Positions 36,817-47,604 of a stretch of DNA of 64,000 nt are shown piece after piece; within the stretch, counting starts at the first letter, position 1, and each line of letters opens with the position of its first letter. A program made the position numbers and the translations under genes. The DNA lies in assembly GCF_003946695.1 (NCBI RefSeq), contig NZ_RHOX01000003.1, positions 62,001-126,000 on the forward strand. The letters run 5' to 3'. Under the pieces are notes generated by a model, which was not told the DNA's origin, made no database searches, and saw only the letters and a list, made by a program, of their open reading frames with translations. This stretch comes from Lapidilactobacillus bayanensis (lineage in GTDB: Bacteria; Bacillota; Bacilli; Lactobacillales; Lactobacillaceae).

Positions 36817-39192
36817 ATGGATTCAGTAAAAAATACTGTCAATTATGATTCACCGGAATATTTAAAGTTAATGAACGAATATTGGCGTGCTGCTAATTAC
36901 GTTTCTGTGGGCCAACTTTACTTAAAGTCTAACCCATTGTTACGTGAACCATTAAAAGCATCTGATGTTAAAGTTCACCCAATTGGTCACTGGGGCACAA
37001 TTGCTGGCCAAAACTTCATTTACACTCATTTGAACCGTGCAATTAAGAAATATGATTTGAATATGTTCTATATCGAAGGTCCAGGTCATGGTGGCCAAGT
37101 TATGGTTTCAAATTCATATTTGGATGGCACTTATACTGAAATTTATCCTAACATTACTGAGGATGAAGAAGGTATGGGCAAGTTGTTCAAACAATTCTCA
37201 TTCCCAGGTGGCGTTGCTTCTCATGCTGCTCCTGAAACACCAGGTTCAATGCATGAAGGTGGCGAATTAGGCTACTCAATCTCTCATGGTGTTGGTGCAA
37301 TTCTTGACAACCCAGATGTTATCGCTGTTTCTGTTGTCGGTGATGGCGAAGCCGAAACCGGTCCTTTAGCAGCTTCATGGTTATCAACAACTTTCATTAA
37401 CCCAATTAATGATGGTGCTGAATTACCAATCTTGAATTTAAATGGCTTCAAGATTTCTAACCCAACAATTCTTTCTCGTAAGTCTGATGAAGAATTGACG
37501 AAGTATTTCGAAGGTAACGGTTGGGAACCAATCTTTGTTGAAGGCGATGATCCTGATAAGATGCACCCAGCAATGGCTAAGGCCGTTGATGAAGCTATTG
37601 AAAAGATCAAAGCTATCCAAAAACATGCTCGTGAAAACAACGATCCAACACGTCCAATTTGGCCAATGATCATCTTACGTGCACCTAAAGGCTGGACTGG
37701 TCCTAAAGAATGGGATGGCGAACCAATCGAGAATTCGTTCCGTGCTCACCAAATTCCAATTCCTGTTGACCAAAACGACATGCAACATGCCGACAAATTA
37801 GTAAATTGGTTAGAATCATACAAGCCTGAAGAATTATTTGATGAAACTGGTGCTTTAAAACCAGAAATCAAAGCAACAACTCCTGCCGGCGAACACCGGA
37901 TGGCTGCTAACCCAATCACAAATGGTGGTATCAATCCTCGTCCTTTGAAATTACCAGACTGGCGTGATTATGCGTTAGATAATTCAGAACATGGCAAAAA
38001 CATTGCTCAAGATATGAATATCTTTGGTAAATGGACTCGCGACGTTATCGTTAAGAACCCAGACAACTTCCGTGTCTTCGGTCCTGATGAAACAATGTCT
38101 AACCGTTTAGCACCAATCTTTGAAGCTAGCGAACGTCAATGGCTTGAACCAATTAAGAAGCCTAACGATGAATTCGTTGCACCTGCTGGTCGGATTATTG
38201 ATTCACAATTATCTGAACATCAAGCTGAAGGTTTCTTGGAAGGTTATGTTTTAACTGGCCGTCATGGTTTCTTCTCAAGTTATGAAGCATTCTTACGCGT
38301 TGTTGATTCAATGTTGACACAACACTTCAAGTGGTTACGTAAAGCTAATGAATTACCTTGGCGTAACAAGTACCCTTCATTGAACATTATCGATACTTCA
38401 ACTTCGTTCCAACAAGATCACAACGGTTATACTCACCAAGATCCAGGTATCTTAGGTCACTTAGCTGACAAGAAGCCTGAATATATCCGTGAATATTTAC
38501 CAGCTGATGCTAACTCACTCTTAGCAGTTGCTAACAAAGCATTTGCTAGTGAAGAGAAGATCAACTTGATTGTGACTTCTAAACACCCACGTCCACAATG
38601 GTATTCTGCTGAAGAAGCTGATGTCCTTGTGAACAAAGGCTTGAAGATTATCGACTGGGCAAGTACTGATAATGGTGAAGAACCAGATATCATCTTTGCT
38701 GCTGCTGGTACTGAACCTAACTGGGAAAGTTTGGCTGCAATCTCTATCTTGCACAAACAATATCCAGATATGAAGATTCGTTTCATCAACATTGTTGACT
38801 TGTTGAAATTACAATCACCAAAAGTTAACCCTCGTGGTTTAAGTGATGAAGAATTCGACAACTACTTCACAACTGATAAACCAGTTATCTTCGCTTTCCA
38901 TGGCTTTGAAGGCTTGATTCGTGATATCTTCTTTGATCGTCACAATCATAATCTTTATGTTCATGGTTACCGTGAAAACGGTGATATCACAACACCATTT
39001 GATATGCGTGTTGTTAACCAATTGGATCGCTTCGATCTTTCTAAAGACGCCGCTTTGGCTGTATATGGTCCTAAAGCTGCTGGCTTTGCACAAAAGATGG
39101 ACGATAAAGTTGCTTATCACAATGCATATATTCGCGACTATGGTACTGATATTCCAGAAGTTGAAGAATGGCAATGGGAACCACTTAAGTAA
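36817..39192 (+). CDS. xfp: Xylulose-5-phosphate/fructose-6-phosphate phosphoketolase
   Basis: A 791-residue thiamine-diphosphate enzyme of full family length. It cleaves xylulose-5-phosphate with phosphate to acetyl phosphate and glyceraldehyde-3-phosphate. Signatures include [53 protein letters not shown], the ThDP motif GDGEAETGP, and [12 protein letters not shown]. It is preceded by GGGAGG. Codon use is markedly more biased than in its neighbours, implying very high expression. It takes the output of the arabinose genes and of rpe/rbsK next to it. Whether it also uses fructose-6-phosphate cannot be told. Confidence 0.97.
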   Translation: MDSVKNTVNYDSPEYLKLMNEYWRAANYVSVGQLYLKSNPLLREPLKASDVKVHPIGHWGTIAGQNFIYTHLNRAIKKYDLNMFYIEGPGHGGQVMVSNSYLDGTYTEIYPNITEDEEGMGKLFKQFSFPGGVASHAAPETPGSMHEGGELGYSISHGVGAILDNPDVIAVSVVGDGEAETGPLAASWLSTTFINPINDGAELPILNLNGFKISNPTILSRKSDEELTKYFEGNGWEPIFVEGDDPDKMHPAMAKAVDEAIEKIKAIQKHARENNDPTRPIWPMIILRAPKGWTGPKEWDGEPIENSFRAHQIPIPVDQNDMQHADKLVNWLESYKPEELFDETGALKPEIKATTPAGEHRMAANPITNGGINPRPLKLPDWRDYALDNSEHGKNIAQDMNIFGKWTRDVIVKNPDNFRVFGPDETMSNRLAPIFEASERQWLEPIKKPNDEFVAPAGRIIDSQLSEHQAEGFLEGYVLTGRHGFFSSYEAFLRVVDSMLTQHFKWLRKANELPWRNKYPSLNIIDTSTSFQQDHNGYTHQDPGILGHLADKKPEYIREYLPADANSLLAVANKAFASEEKINLIVTSKHPRPQWYSAEEADVLVNKGLKIIDWASTDNGEEPDIIFAAAGTEPNWESLAAISILHKQYPDMKIRFINIVDLLKLQSPKVNPRGLSDEEFDNYFTTDKPVIFAFHGFEGLIRDIFFDRHNHNLYVHGYRENGDITTPFDMRVVNQLDRFDLSKDAALAVYGPKAAGFAQKMDDKVAYHNAYIRDYGTDIPEVEEWQWEPLK

Positions 39193-39268
39193 TCATTTAC
39201 CGGTGATCGCTTAACCATCCTTTCAGCATCACAATATGTAACTCCTCCTAAAAAAATATATTTAAGTC

Positions 39269-39310
39269 AGAGAATTGAGGCAAAGTTAATTTTGCCTCAA
39301 TTCTTTTTTG
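39269..39310 (+). terminator. Terminator of xfp
   Basis: The strong stem AGAATTGAGGCAAA/TTTGCCTCAATTCT is followed by TTTTTT. Confidence 0.9.
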
Positions 39311-39439
39311 AAATTAAAATATGATTTATGTTTTACAATCTAAGAGCGAATTTTAGATACTCGTCTAACTTTTGTTCGTTCTGTTTTTGTGGCACAATCT
39401 AATTATCCTAACGATTAAAAAATTATTGAGGTGAGTCAA

Positions 39440-40084
39440 ATGACGATTGTTGCACCTTCACTGTTAAGTTCAAGTCTGTTTAAATTGAAAGAACAAATAA
39501 CGACAATTGAAAAAAGTCCGGCTGAATATTTGCACGTGGATATTATGGATGGCCATTATGTACCCAATATCAATTTTGGCGACCAATTTGTTAAAGAATT
39601 GCGGGCACAAACGGATTTGGTTTTGGATTGCCATATTATGGTAGAAAATCCGGAACAAGTTGTTTTTGACGTTGCGCAAGCTGGTGGCGACATTCTGACT
39701 TTTCATCCCGAAACATCACAACATGCTTATCGGTTAATTGAAGAGATTCATAAACTTGGTAAAAAAGCAGGCATTGCCTTTGATCCGGCTTTAGGCATTG
39801 CTGCTTATCAAGATCTGTTGCCAATCGTCGATCAAGTTTTAGTCATGACGGTTAGCCCGGGTTTTGGTGGCCAAAAGTTCATTGAAAAAATGACGACTAA
39901 AATTGCTCAGGTTGAACAATTACGAGTTGCCAATCATTATCATTACAATATTGAAGTCGACGGTGGCATTACTGAAGGGACTGGCCGTCTTTGTGTGGCA
40001 GCGGGTGCCAACGTCTTAGTTGCGGGTTCATATGTTTTTAAGAATGGTATTACTGAACCGATTGTAAAATTAGCAAGTCTATAA
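39440..40084 (+). CDS. rpe: Ribulose-phosphate 3-epimerase
   Basis: A 214-residue TIM-barrel enzyme interconverting ribulose-5-phosphate and xylulose-5-phosphate. Motifs: APSLLSS, the metal-binding HVDIMDGHYVPNI, DCHIMVENP, VLVMTVSPGFGGQKFI and EVDGGIT. The GTG at 39431 is part of the GAGGTGA ribosome site; ATG 39440 is the start. Placed after xfp and before a ribokinase, it forms a pentose-phosphate-to-phosphoketolase group. Many genomes have a second rpe with rsgA, so this may be the catabolic copy. Confidence 0.94.
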   Translation: MTIVAPSLLSSSLFKLKEQITTIEKSPAEYLHVDIMDGHYVPNINFGDQFVKELRAQTDLVLDCHIMVENPEQVVFDVAQAGGDILTFHPETSQHAYRLIEEIHKLGKKAGIAFDPALGIAAYQDLLPIVDQVLVMTVSPGFGGQKFIEKMTTKIAQVEQLRVANHYHYNIEVDGGITEGTGRLCVAAGANVLVAGSYVFKNGITEPIVKLASL

Positions 40085-40097
40085 GTAACAAGTGTCG

Positions 40098-40133
40098 AAA
40101 GGAACTGAGTTAAGAGCTCGGTTCTTTTTTTGT
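40098..40133 (+). terminator. Terminator after rpe
   Basis: The stem AAGGAACTGAG/CTCGGTTCTT around TTAAGAG has a TTTTTT tail. Downstream, 40141-40210 holds a decayed stretch reminiscent of hairpin family 1 (CTCGGTCGCTTTGTACGCTCT), too eroded to count as a unit. Confidence 0.75.
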
Positions 40134-40358
40134 GTTGTTATGTGATTTGGCCGAATTCATAAATTTTGATGCTGTAACTCGGTCGCTTTGTACGCTCTCA
40201 GTATGATCAAATATAAGAGTAAAATTTATTGGAGCTGGCAACATGGCTCTCGTTTCACTGAACATTTGTCAGATAGCTTCGAAGTTTTTGACGTTGCGGC
40301 TTTTTAAGTGCTGTTATTTATCGTAAAATAAATGTAATTAACTTAATGAGGTATGATC

Positions 40359-41276
40359 ATGGCAAATAAAGTGACAATTGTAGGTAGTATTAATGTGGAT
40401 CGAATTTTACAAATCGATGCATTGCCACAACCAGGCGAAACAATTTGTATGCAAGATTTAACAATCGCGGCTGGTGGCAAGGGTGCTAATCAAGCTGTTG
40501 CGGCAGCTCGTTCTGGTGCCACAACCAGTTTTATTGGTGCAGTTGGGCAAGATTTGGATGGCCAAATGATGTTACATAAACTCGGCGATAATCAAGTTAA
40601 TACCTGTGCGATTCAAGTAATGAATAGTCGGGCAACGGGTCAAGCGTATATTTTATTGCAGGCGACGGGACAAAACTCGATTATTATTAGTGCTGGTGCT
40701 AATGCGGATGTTTCAAGCACCCAAGTTAACGCTAATCAAGATTTAATTACACAAGCCGATTATGTGGTGGCACAATTTGAAACACCGATCACGGCAACGA
40801 CCACGGCATTTCAAATTGCTCGAGCGAATCAAACCCTAACGATATTAAACCCCGCACCGGCCACAGAAACGATCTCTAAGGATTTATTACAGTTAACTGA
40901 TATCATTGTTCCTAATGAAACGGAAGCTGCTAATTTGACGGGAATTGAGTTTACTAATGAACAATCAATGCAAATGATTGCAACAGAGTTCTTCAAGGCT
41001 GGTGTTAAAGTTGTGATTATTACATTGGGCAGTCGCGGTTGCTTCGTTGCTCGTGAAGGCTTCGCGAAGATTATTCCAGCATTATCCGTTGAAGCGGTAG
41101 ATACAACCGCAGCTGGAGATACATTTATTGGCTCGTTAGCGACAGAATTAGCACCAGATTTTGTGAATTTAGAGTCAGCTATCAACTATGCAAGTCGTGC
41201 TTCCGCATTAACCGTCCAAAAGCTTGGTGCATTCCCATCAATTCCAACACGGAATGAAGTTGAGGCATTGGGCTAG
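40359..41276 (+). CDS. rbsK: Ribokinase
   Basis: About 305 residues of the PfkB/ribokinase family. Ribokinase-type signatures are VGSINVDRILQID, the GGKGANQAVAAARSGA diglycine substrate motif near residue 40, and the DTTAAGDTFIGSL catalytic motif near residue 250 (AAGD in place of the usual GAGD). It phosphorylates D-ribose or a similar pentose, whose product reaches xfp through rpe. ATG 40353 abuts the AGGT ribosome site, so ATG 40359 is used. No ribose transporter is adjacent. Confidence 0.85.
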   Translation: MANKVTIVGSINVDRILQIDALPQPGETICMQDLTIAAGGKGANQAVAAARSGATTSFIGAVGQDLDGQMMLHKLGDNQVNTCAIQVMNSRATGQAYILLQATGQNSIIISAGANADVSSTQVNANQDLITQADYVVAQFETPITATTTAFQIARANQTLTILNPAPATETISKDLLQLTDIIVPNETEAANLTGIEFTNEQSMQMIATEFFKAGVKVVIITLGSRGCFVAREGFAKIIPALSVEAVDTTAAGDTFIGSLATELAPDFVNLESAINYASRASALTVQKLGAFPSIPTRNEVEALG

Positions 41277-41285
41277 AGACGTACA

Positions 41286-41517
41286 TTAAAACTGTTATTT
41301 AGAATTTCTTCGCGCTTCCACAAAGTTGCACAGAAAACGTGGCGCGTTGACGTGACGGAAAATAAATACTTGTCGCTGGAACGTAGTGGGCGTTGTTTGA
41401 AGCCAATTTTTACAAAATTGTCTCCAAGACAAGCCCTATTGTAGGTGATAAATCACCAACAATAATTTCACTACTGAGTGATATTTTTTCGCCGCCACTC
41501 AGTTTGTATGTTGTAAA
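41286..41517. repeat. Structured TIR element, partial copy C1
   Basis: Starts TTAAAACTGTTATTT and carries the right-type domain: a TTTGAAG-CCAATTTT/AAAATTGTCTCCAAG-like hairpin and TATTGTAGGTGAT/ATCACCAACAATA. It stops at the beginning of complete copy C2, so it is about half an element. Confidence 0.75.
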
Positions 41518-41925
41518 CTAAAACTGTTATTTTGTTGTTCTTCGCGCTTCCGCAAAGTTGCGCATGGAACGTGGTGGACGCTGCTTGAAACCGATTTTTA
41601 CAAAATCGTCTCCAAGACAGGTCTTACTGTAAGCAATAAATTGCTAACAGTAATTTTACCACTGATGGCAACTTTGCTCCAGCACTAACAAACGTGTGGT
41701 TGGCTCGCTTCTAATTCGTAGAAGTATAAAATTGCAGTTAAGTTGCACTAAATTTCATTAGTCAGTGCCGGAGGGAAATCGCGGTCAGCCGCGGAATTAT
41801 TGTTAGTGACTTGTCACTTACAATAAAGCTCGTATTTAAGACGAATTGGTTTTGATTCGGCTTAAATCGATGCTCGCAGCGTTCCACCAGCGTATTTCCC
41901 GGAGGCACGAAGAAATAAAAAAATA
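41518..41925. repeat. Structured TIR element, copy C2 (short form, ~410 bp)
   Basis: Begins CTAAAACTGTTATTTTG and ends with the GGAGGCACGAAGAA arm; the terminal repeat at this end is eroded by the galR terminator. The same two-domain design and short form as copy A, but with different, still complementary hairpin bases (AGTGAC/GTCACT against AGTGGC/GCCACT). It lies between the convergent rbsK and galR genes. Confidence 0.83.
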
Positions 41926-41936
41926 GACTAAATAAT

Positions 41937-41978
41937 AAAATCCTCTAGTTCAGAAGTTATTGAACTAGAGGATTATTT

Positions 41979-41981
<3 letters not shown>
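41937..41981. terminator. Terminator of galR (bidirectional)
   Basis: The palindrome AATCCTCTAGTTCA/TGAACTAGAGGATT has A/T tracts on both sides. It serves galR on the minus strand. Confidence 0.82.
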
Positions 41982-43025
<1,044 letters not shown>

Positions 43026-43036
43026 TCATTATAGAT

Positions 43037-43159
43037 TTATTTAGTAAATATTTCAATCATTGTTTCCTACGATTTTAACGAAAACTAATTGACTTTAGCG
43101 CTAATTCAGTGGTATAACTAAGTTAATAAAATTTAGTAAAAACTAAATAATTTACTAAA
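43037..43159. promoter_or_regulatory. gal divergent promoter and GalR operators
   Basis: The galE promoter has TTGACT (43089-43094) and TATAAC (43113-43118), 18 bp apart, with the palindrome TTAGCGCTAA (43095-43104) in the spacer. TTTAGTAAA (43132-43140) and TTTACTAAA (43151-43159) form an exact inverted repeat downstream of the promoter. TATTTAGTAAATA (43038-43050) lies on the galR side. The repeated TTTAGTAAA half-site is the likely GalR box. Confidence 0.65.
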
Positions 43160-43173
43160 AAGGAGCGCTAATT

Positions 43174-44163
43174 ATGACAATTTTAGTAACAGGTGGTGCA
43201 GGCTACATCGGTTCACACACAACCGATCGCTTGATTGAACAAGGATTTGATGTGGCAGTCGTTGACAATTTGGTCACAGGTCATCGTCAATCCGTCAATT
43301 CAAAAGCTAGATTTTACGAAGGGGATCTTCGTGATCGTGCATTTTTGGAATCAGTATTTACTAAAGAGGATATTACTGGCGTCGTTCACTTCGCAGCTTT
43401 CTCATTAGTTGCAGAATCAATGAAAGATCCGTTGAAATATTTTGACAATAATGATTATGGCTTCATTGTTTTACTTGAAGTAATGCAGAAGTATAACGTT
43501 AAACAATTGGTCTTCTCTTCAACAGCGGCAACTTATGGTGAAGCTAAAGAAATTCCAATTACAGAACAAACACCACAAGAACCAACCAATCCTTATGGTG
43601 AAAGTAAATTAACCATGGAAAAATTTGCTCATTGGCAAGATGTTGCCCATGATTTGAAATGGGTGGCATTACGTTACTTCAACGTTGCTGGTGCTAAGGC
43701 CGACGGTTCAATCGGTGAAGATCACCGTCCAGAATCACATTTAATTCCAATCGTCTTACAAGTGGCTAGTGGTAAACGGGAAATGTTACAAATTTTCGGT
43801 GACGACTATGATACTAAAGATGGTACTAATGTCCGCGATTATGTTCACGTTGTTGATTTGGCCGACGCTCATATTTTAGCGCTTAAGTATCTTGAGGCAG
43901 GCAATGAATCTAATCAATTCAACTTAGGTTCAGCAACTGGTTTCTCTAATTTAGAAATTGTCGAAGCAGCTCGAAAAGTGACTAAAGAACCAATTCCTTA
44001 TGAAATCGCTGCTCGTCGTCCTGGTGATCCTAGTACTTTGATTGCGTCATCGCAAAAAGCACGGGAAATTTTGCACTGGGAACCAAAATATGATGATATT
44101 GAAAAAATTATTGCAACTGCTTGGCTCTGGACTGAAAAACATCCAAATGGTTTTGATAAGTAG
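43174..44163 (+). CDS. galE: UDP-glucose 4-epimerase
   Basis: A 329-residue short-chain-dehydrogenase-like epimerase. The NAD-binding [10 protein letters not shown] is at residues 7-16, the catalytic Ser-Thr is in [10 protein letters not shown], and the YxxxK motif is NPYGESK. It interconverts UDP-galactose and UDP-glucose in the Leloir pathway. First gene of galEKT; ATG 43174 follows AAAGGAG. It also supplies UDP-galactose for the polysaccharide locus. Confidence 0.96.
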   Translation: MTILVTGGAGYIGSHTTDRLIEQGFDVAVVDNLVTGHRQSVNSKARFYEGDLRDRAFLESVFTKEDITGVVHFAAFSLVAESMKDPLKYFDNNDYGFIVLLEVMQKYNVKQLVFSSTAATYGEAKEIPITEQTPQEPTNPYGESKLTMEKFAHWQDVAHDLKWVALRYFNVAGAKADGSIGEDHRPESHLIPIVLQVASGKREMLQIFGDDYDTKDGTNVRDYVHVVDLADAHILALKYLEAGNESNQFNLGSATGFSNLEIVEAARKVTKEPIPYEIAARRPGDPSTLIASSQKAREILHWEPKYDDIEKIIATAWLWTEKHPNGFDK

Positions 44164-44177
44164 GAGAATGATCGAAT

Positions 44178-45365
44178 ATGCAATTAGCAGAAATTAATAC
44201 TCATTTTACCGAAGTATTTGGTGAGCAGGTCGATGCTAACTATTTCGCACCTGGTCGAATTAATTTAATTGGTGAGCATACCGATTATAACGGTGGTCAC
44301 GTTTTTCCAGCGGCGATTAGTCTGGGAACTTATGCAGCAGTTAGTCCAACAGCTGATCAGCAATTACATTTATATTCTGCAAATTTTGAAACACAAGGTA
44401 TTCATGAAATTGATTTAAACAACTTGGTTTTCAATAAAGATGACGATTGGACTAACTTTGTTAAAGGTGAGTTCTTCTTACTTCAAGAAGCTGGCGTGGT
44501 TTTTAATCATGGCTTGAACATTTATTTCTATGGTAATTTACCTGCTGCTTCAGGCTTATCTTCATCAAGTTCGATTGAATTATTAACCGGTACGATTATT
44601 AACGCTTATTACAATTTAGACAAGACGCCACTTGATTTGATTAAGCTGGGTCAACAAGTTGAGAACCAATATATTGGTGTTAATTCTGGTATTATGGATC
44701 AATTTGCAATTGGTATGGGTAAAAAGGATCAGGCTATTTTCCTTGATACGAATACTTTAGATTACCACTATTATCCGATTACCTTAGATGATTATGAAAT
44801 TGTCATTATGAATACAAATAAGCCACGGGCCTTAAGTGACAGCAAGTATAACGAGCGTCGTTCTGAATGTGAAGCTGCATTGGCACGGTTGCAAAAGGTT
44901 GTGGCAATTGACTCATTAGGTGATTTAACTGCCGAGAGTTTCGATGAATATTGCTACGCGATTAATGATGATATTTTGATCAAACGTGCCCGCCATGCTG
45001 TTTTGGAAAACCAACGAACTATTATGGCGGCGAAGGCCTTAACTGACGGTGATTTAGTAAAATTTGGTCGATTAATCAATGCTTCCCATGTCTCACTTGA
45101 GTATGACTACGAAGTAACTGGCATTGAATTGGATACGTTGGCGCACACCGCTTGGCAGCAACCTGGCGTGTTAGGTGCGCGAATGACCGGTGCTGGTTTT
45201 GGCGGTTGCGCAATTGCAGTGGTTAAATCAGCTAATATTCCTGATTTCGTAGCAAAAGTTGGTGCAGCTTATCGTGACGTTGTCGGTTATGATGCTGGGT
45301 TCTACCGTGCTAAAATTGCGGACGGTCCGCACAAAATTATAGATCATAACTTAATCATTGAATAA
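44178..45365 (+). CDS. galK: Galactokinase
   Basis: A 395-residue GHMP kinase. The galactokinase signature [15 protein letters not shown] lies near residue 27, the ATP loop [16 protein letters not shown] follows, and [15 protein letters not shown] is at the C-terminus. It phosphorylates alpha-D-galactose, including that released by the GH42 beta-galactosidase. It follows galE by 14 bp with a shared transcript. Confidence 0.97.
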   Translation: MQLAEINTHFTEVFGEQVDANYFAPGRINLIGEHTDYNGGHVFPAAISLGTYAAVSPTADQQLHLYSANFETQGIHEIDLNNLVFNKDDDWTNFVKGEFFLLQEAGVVFNHGLNIYFYGNLPAASGLSSSSSIELLTGTIINAYYNLDKTPLDLIKLGQQVENQYIGVNSGIMDQFAIGMGKKDQAIFLDTNTLDYHYYPITLDDYEIVIMNTNKPRALSDSKYNERRSECEAALARLQKVVAIDSLGDLTAESFDEYCYAINDDILIKRARHAVLENQRTIMAAKALTDGDLVKFGRLINASHVSLEYDYEVTGIELDTLAHTAWQQPGVLGARMTGAGFGGCAIAVVKSANIPDFVAKVGAAYRDVVGYDAGFYRAKIADGPHKIIDHNLIIE

Positions 45366-45456
45366 TAACCTGTTGATTCAGGGTTTGATCATTAAATTGT
45401 TGCGTCATTAAATTATGTGTTTAACTTTCAATTAAGCTTAGGAGTATGTTGGCATA

Positions 45457-46950
45457 ATGAGTCAGACAAACTTAGTCACACCGTTTGTGACAGAAATTTT
45501 GAAAAATAATTCGCAATTCCAAGACTTAGATCGGATTTACTTGCAAAATCAAATTTTGGCCTTAGTTGGGGCTGATGATTTTGAAGATGTTGTGGGAACA
45601 AGCGCTGAGGAACCTATTGCCTTAGCTAATCAGCTAGTTGATTTTGCTGTTCTTCACGAAACGATTGCCGATAATCAGCCTGCTCGGGAAATTCTTGAAG
45701 CCCAGTTGTTGAATTTAATAACGCCGTCGCCTAGTTTTGTTAATCAACGTTTTTGGAATTTATACAAAGAAGCGCCACAAAAAGCGACGAAGTATTTCTA
45801 TCATTTATCAACGGCCAATGATTATGTTAAGACGGCTCAGATTGCCAAGAATATTAAGTTCCCAGTGGCCACAGAATACGGCGATTTGGAGATTACCATT
45901 AACTTGTCCAAGCCGGAAAAAGATCCGAAGGCAATTGCGGCGGCTGCTACAGCGGCGCCGTCAAGTTATCCTGCTTGCCAATTGTGCATGACCAATGAGG
46001 GTTATCGTGGTCGAATGAATTATCCTGCGCGCAGCAATCATCGAATTGTTCGTTTCAATTTAAACGGTCAAACTTGGGGTTTCCAATATTCACCGTATGC
46101 TTATTTTAACGAGCATTGTATTTTCCTTGATTCTGTTCACGAGCCAATGCATATTAATCGGCAAACGTTTTGTAATCTCTTTTCAATTATTTCGACTTTT
46201 CCTCATTATTTTGTCGGAAGTAATGCCGATTTACCAATTGTCGGTGGATCGATGTTGAGTCACGAGCATTATCAAGGTGGACGGCATGTTTTCCCCATGA
46301 ACAAGGCGCAGGTTGAGCGGGAATTCCAGTGGCCTACCTACCCCGATGTGAAAATCGGTGTTGTGAATTGGCCAATGTCAGTCATTCGATTGTCTGGTCA
46401 GAACCAAGCCGAGATTATTAATGCCGCAACAGATATTTTAGAAAAGTGGCAGCATTATTCTGACGCATCACAATCAATCTTAGCGCGTGATGCTGATGGC
46501 ACGTTGCATCATACGATTACGCCAATTGCGAATCTCATTGATGGTGAGTATCGTTTAGATCTCGTTTTACGTGACAATCAAACTTCAAGTGCTTATCCGG
46601 ACGGAATTTTTCATCCCCACCAAGATGTGCAGCATATTAAGAAAGAAAATATTGGTTTGATTGAAGTGATGGGCTTGGCAATTTTACCAGGGCGATTGTT
46701 AAATGAACTGGCAGAAGTAAACAAGTATCTTTTAGATCAACCCAATCAAATTTCAGTAATCCATCAACCTTGGGCCGAGAGTTTGAAGGCCAAATATTCC
46801 GATCAATTAACCGTCGACAATGTTGAACAAATCGTCCGTGAAGAAGTCGGCCATGTCTTTGCGCGAGTTTTGGAAGATGCAGGGGTATTTAAAAGAACCG
46901 CAGCAGGCCAAGCAGCGTTTGACCGCTTTATCAAGCGAGTCATTGCTTAA
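45457..46950 (+). CDS. galT: UDP-glucose-hexose-1-phosphate uridylyltransferase, class II
   Basis: A 497-residue Gram-positive type GalT, unrelated in length to the ~350-residue enterobacterial form. Segments seen include QLCMTNEGYRGR, PYAYFNEHCIFL, GGSMLSHEHYQGGRH (nucleotide and catalytic histidine region) and YPDGIFHPHQDVQHIKKENIGLIEVMG. It transfers UMP from UDP-glucose to galactose-1-phosphate. It is the last gene of the gal operon. Confidence 0.95.
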   Translation: MSQTNLVTPFVTEILKNNSQFQDLDRIYLQNQILALVGADDFEDVVGTSAEEPIALANQLVDFAVLHETIADNQPAREILEAQLLNLITPSPSFVNQRFWNLYKEAPQKATKYFYHLSTANDYVKTAQIAKNIKFPVATEYGDLEITINLSKPEKDPKAIAAAATAAPSSYPACQLCMTNEGYRGRMNYPARSNHRIVRFNLNGQTWGFQYSPYAYFNEHCIFLDSVHEPMHINRQTFCNLFSIISTFPHYFVGSNADLPIVGGSMLSHEHYQGGRHVFPMNKAQVEREFQWPTYPDVKIGVVNWPMSVIRLSGQNQAEIINAATDILEKWQHYSDASQSILARDADGTLHHTITPIANLIDGEYRLDLVLRDNQTSSAYPDGIFHPHQDVQHIKKENIGLIEVMGLAILPGRLLNELAEVNKYLLDQPNQISVIHQPWAESLKAKYSDQLTVDNVEQIVREEVGHVFARVLEDAGVFKRTAAGQAAFDRFIKRVIA

Positions 46951-46992
46951 AAATAAATTTTGGGTTGTTGGTAATATTTTGAAGTGCTAAAC

Positions 46993-47497
46993 CCTAAAAC
47001 TGTTATGTTGTACTTCGTCGTGCCTAAAGAAAACACGCTGGTAGAACGCTGCGAGCTTGATTTGAGCCAAATCAAAAACCGATTTGTTTCAAATACAAAC
47101 TTTCTTGTAAATGGTAAACCATCAACAAGAATACCGCGGCTGACCGCGATTTTCCTCCGGCACTGACAAACGAGATGTGTTGGTGTGATTTAACTTCAAG
47201 TTTGTACTTCTCAAAATTTTAGAGGGCAGTCCAACCACTTGTCAATTCAGCGTTTGCGCAAAGGTTGCTATCTTGTCAGATTAGTGGTGGCGAAATAATA
47301 CCGCTCAGTAGTGAAATTATTGTCAGTGATTTATCACCTACAATAAGGTTCGTATTTGAGACGATTTGTTCTTTAATCGGCTCAAATCGATGCCCACTAC
47401 GTTCCAGCGCAAAGTATTATTTCGCCGCCACGACAACGCGCACGTTCCGTATGAAACCTTTGCGTAAGCGAGAAGCAGTACGAAATAATAGTTTTAG
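46993..47497. repeat. Structured TIR element, copy D (full form, ~505 bp)
   Basis: Ends CTAAAACTGTTATG and ATAATAGTTTTAG. The left domain hairpin is TTCTTGT..ACAAGAA and the right domain hairpin TTATTGT..ACAATAA. The long stem at 47284-47301 with 47414-47431 reads GTGGTGGCGAAATAATAC and pairs apart from one G-T; it differs from copies B and G at several paired positions. A further fragment of the same family follows at about 47503-47533. It lies between convergent galT and NADH oxidase. Confidence 0.85.
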
Positions 47498-47557
47498 CTT
47501 TCACCGCCACGACAACACACTATGTTCTATATGCAGCCCATTTTTAATCACAGCACA

Positions 47558-47592
47558 AATGGCCCACGAGAAAAAATCTCGTGGGCCTTCTG
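47558..47592. terminator. Bidirectional terminator between galT region and nox
   Basis: The perfect stem GGCCCACGAGA/TCTCGTGGGCC with an A-rich loop serves the NADH oxidase gene on the minus strand. Confidence 0.75.
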
Positions 47593-47604
47593 AATTAGTC
47601 GCTG

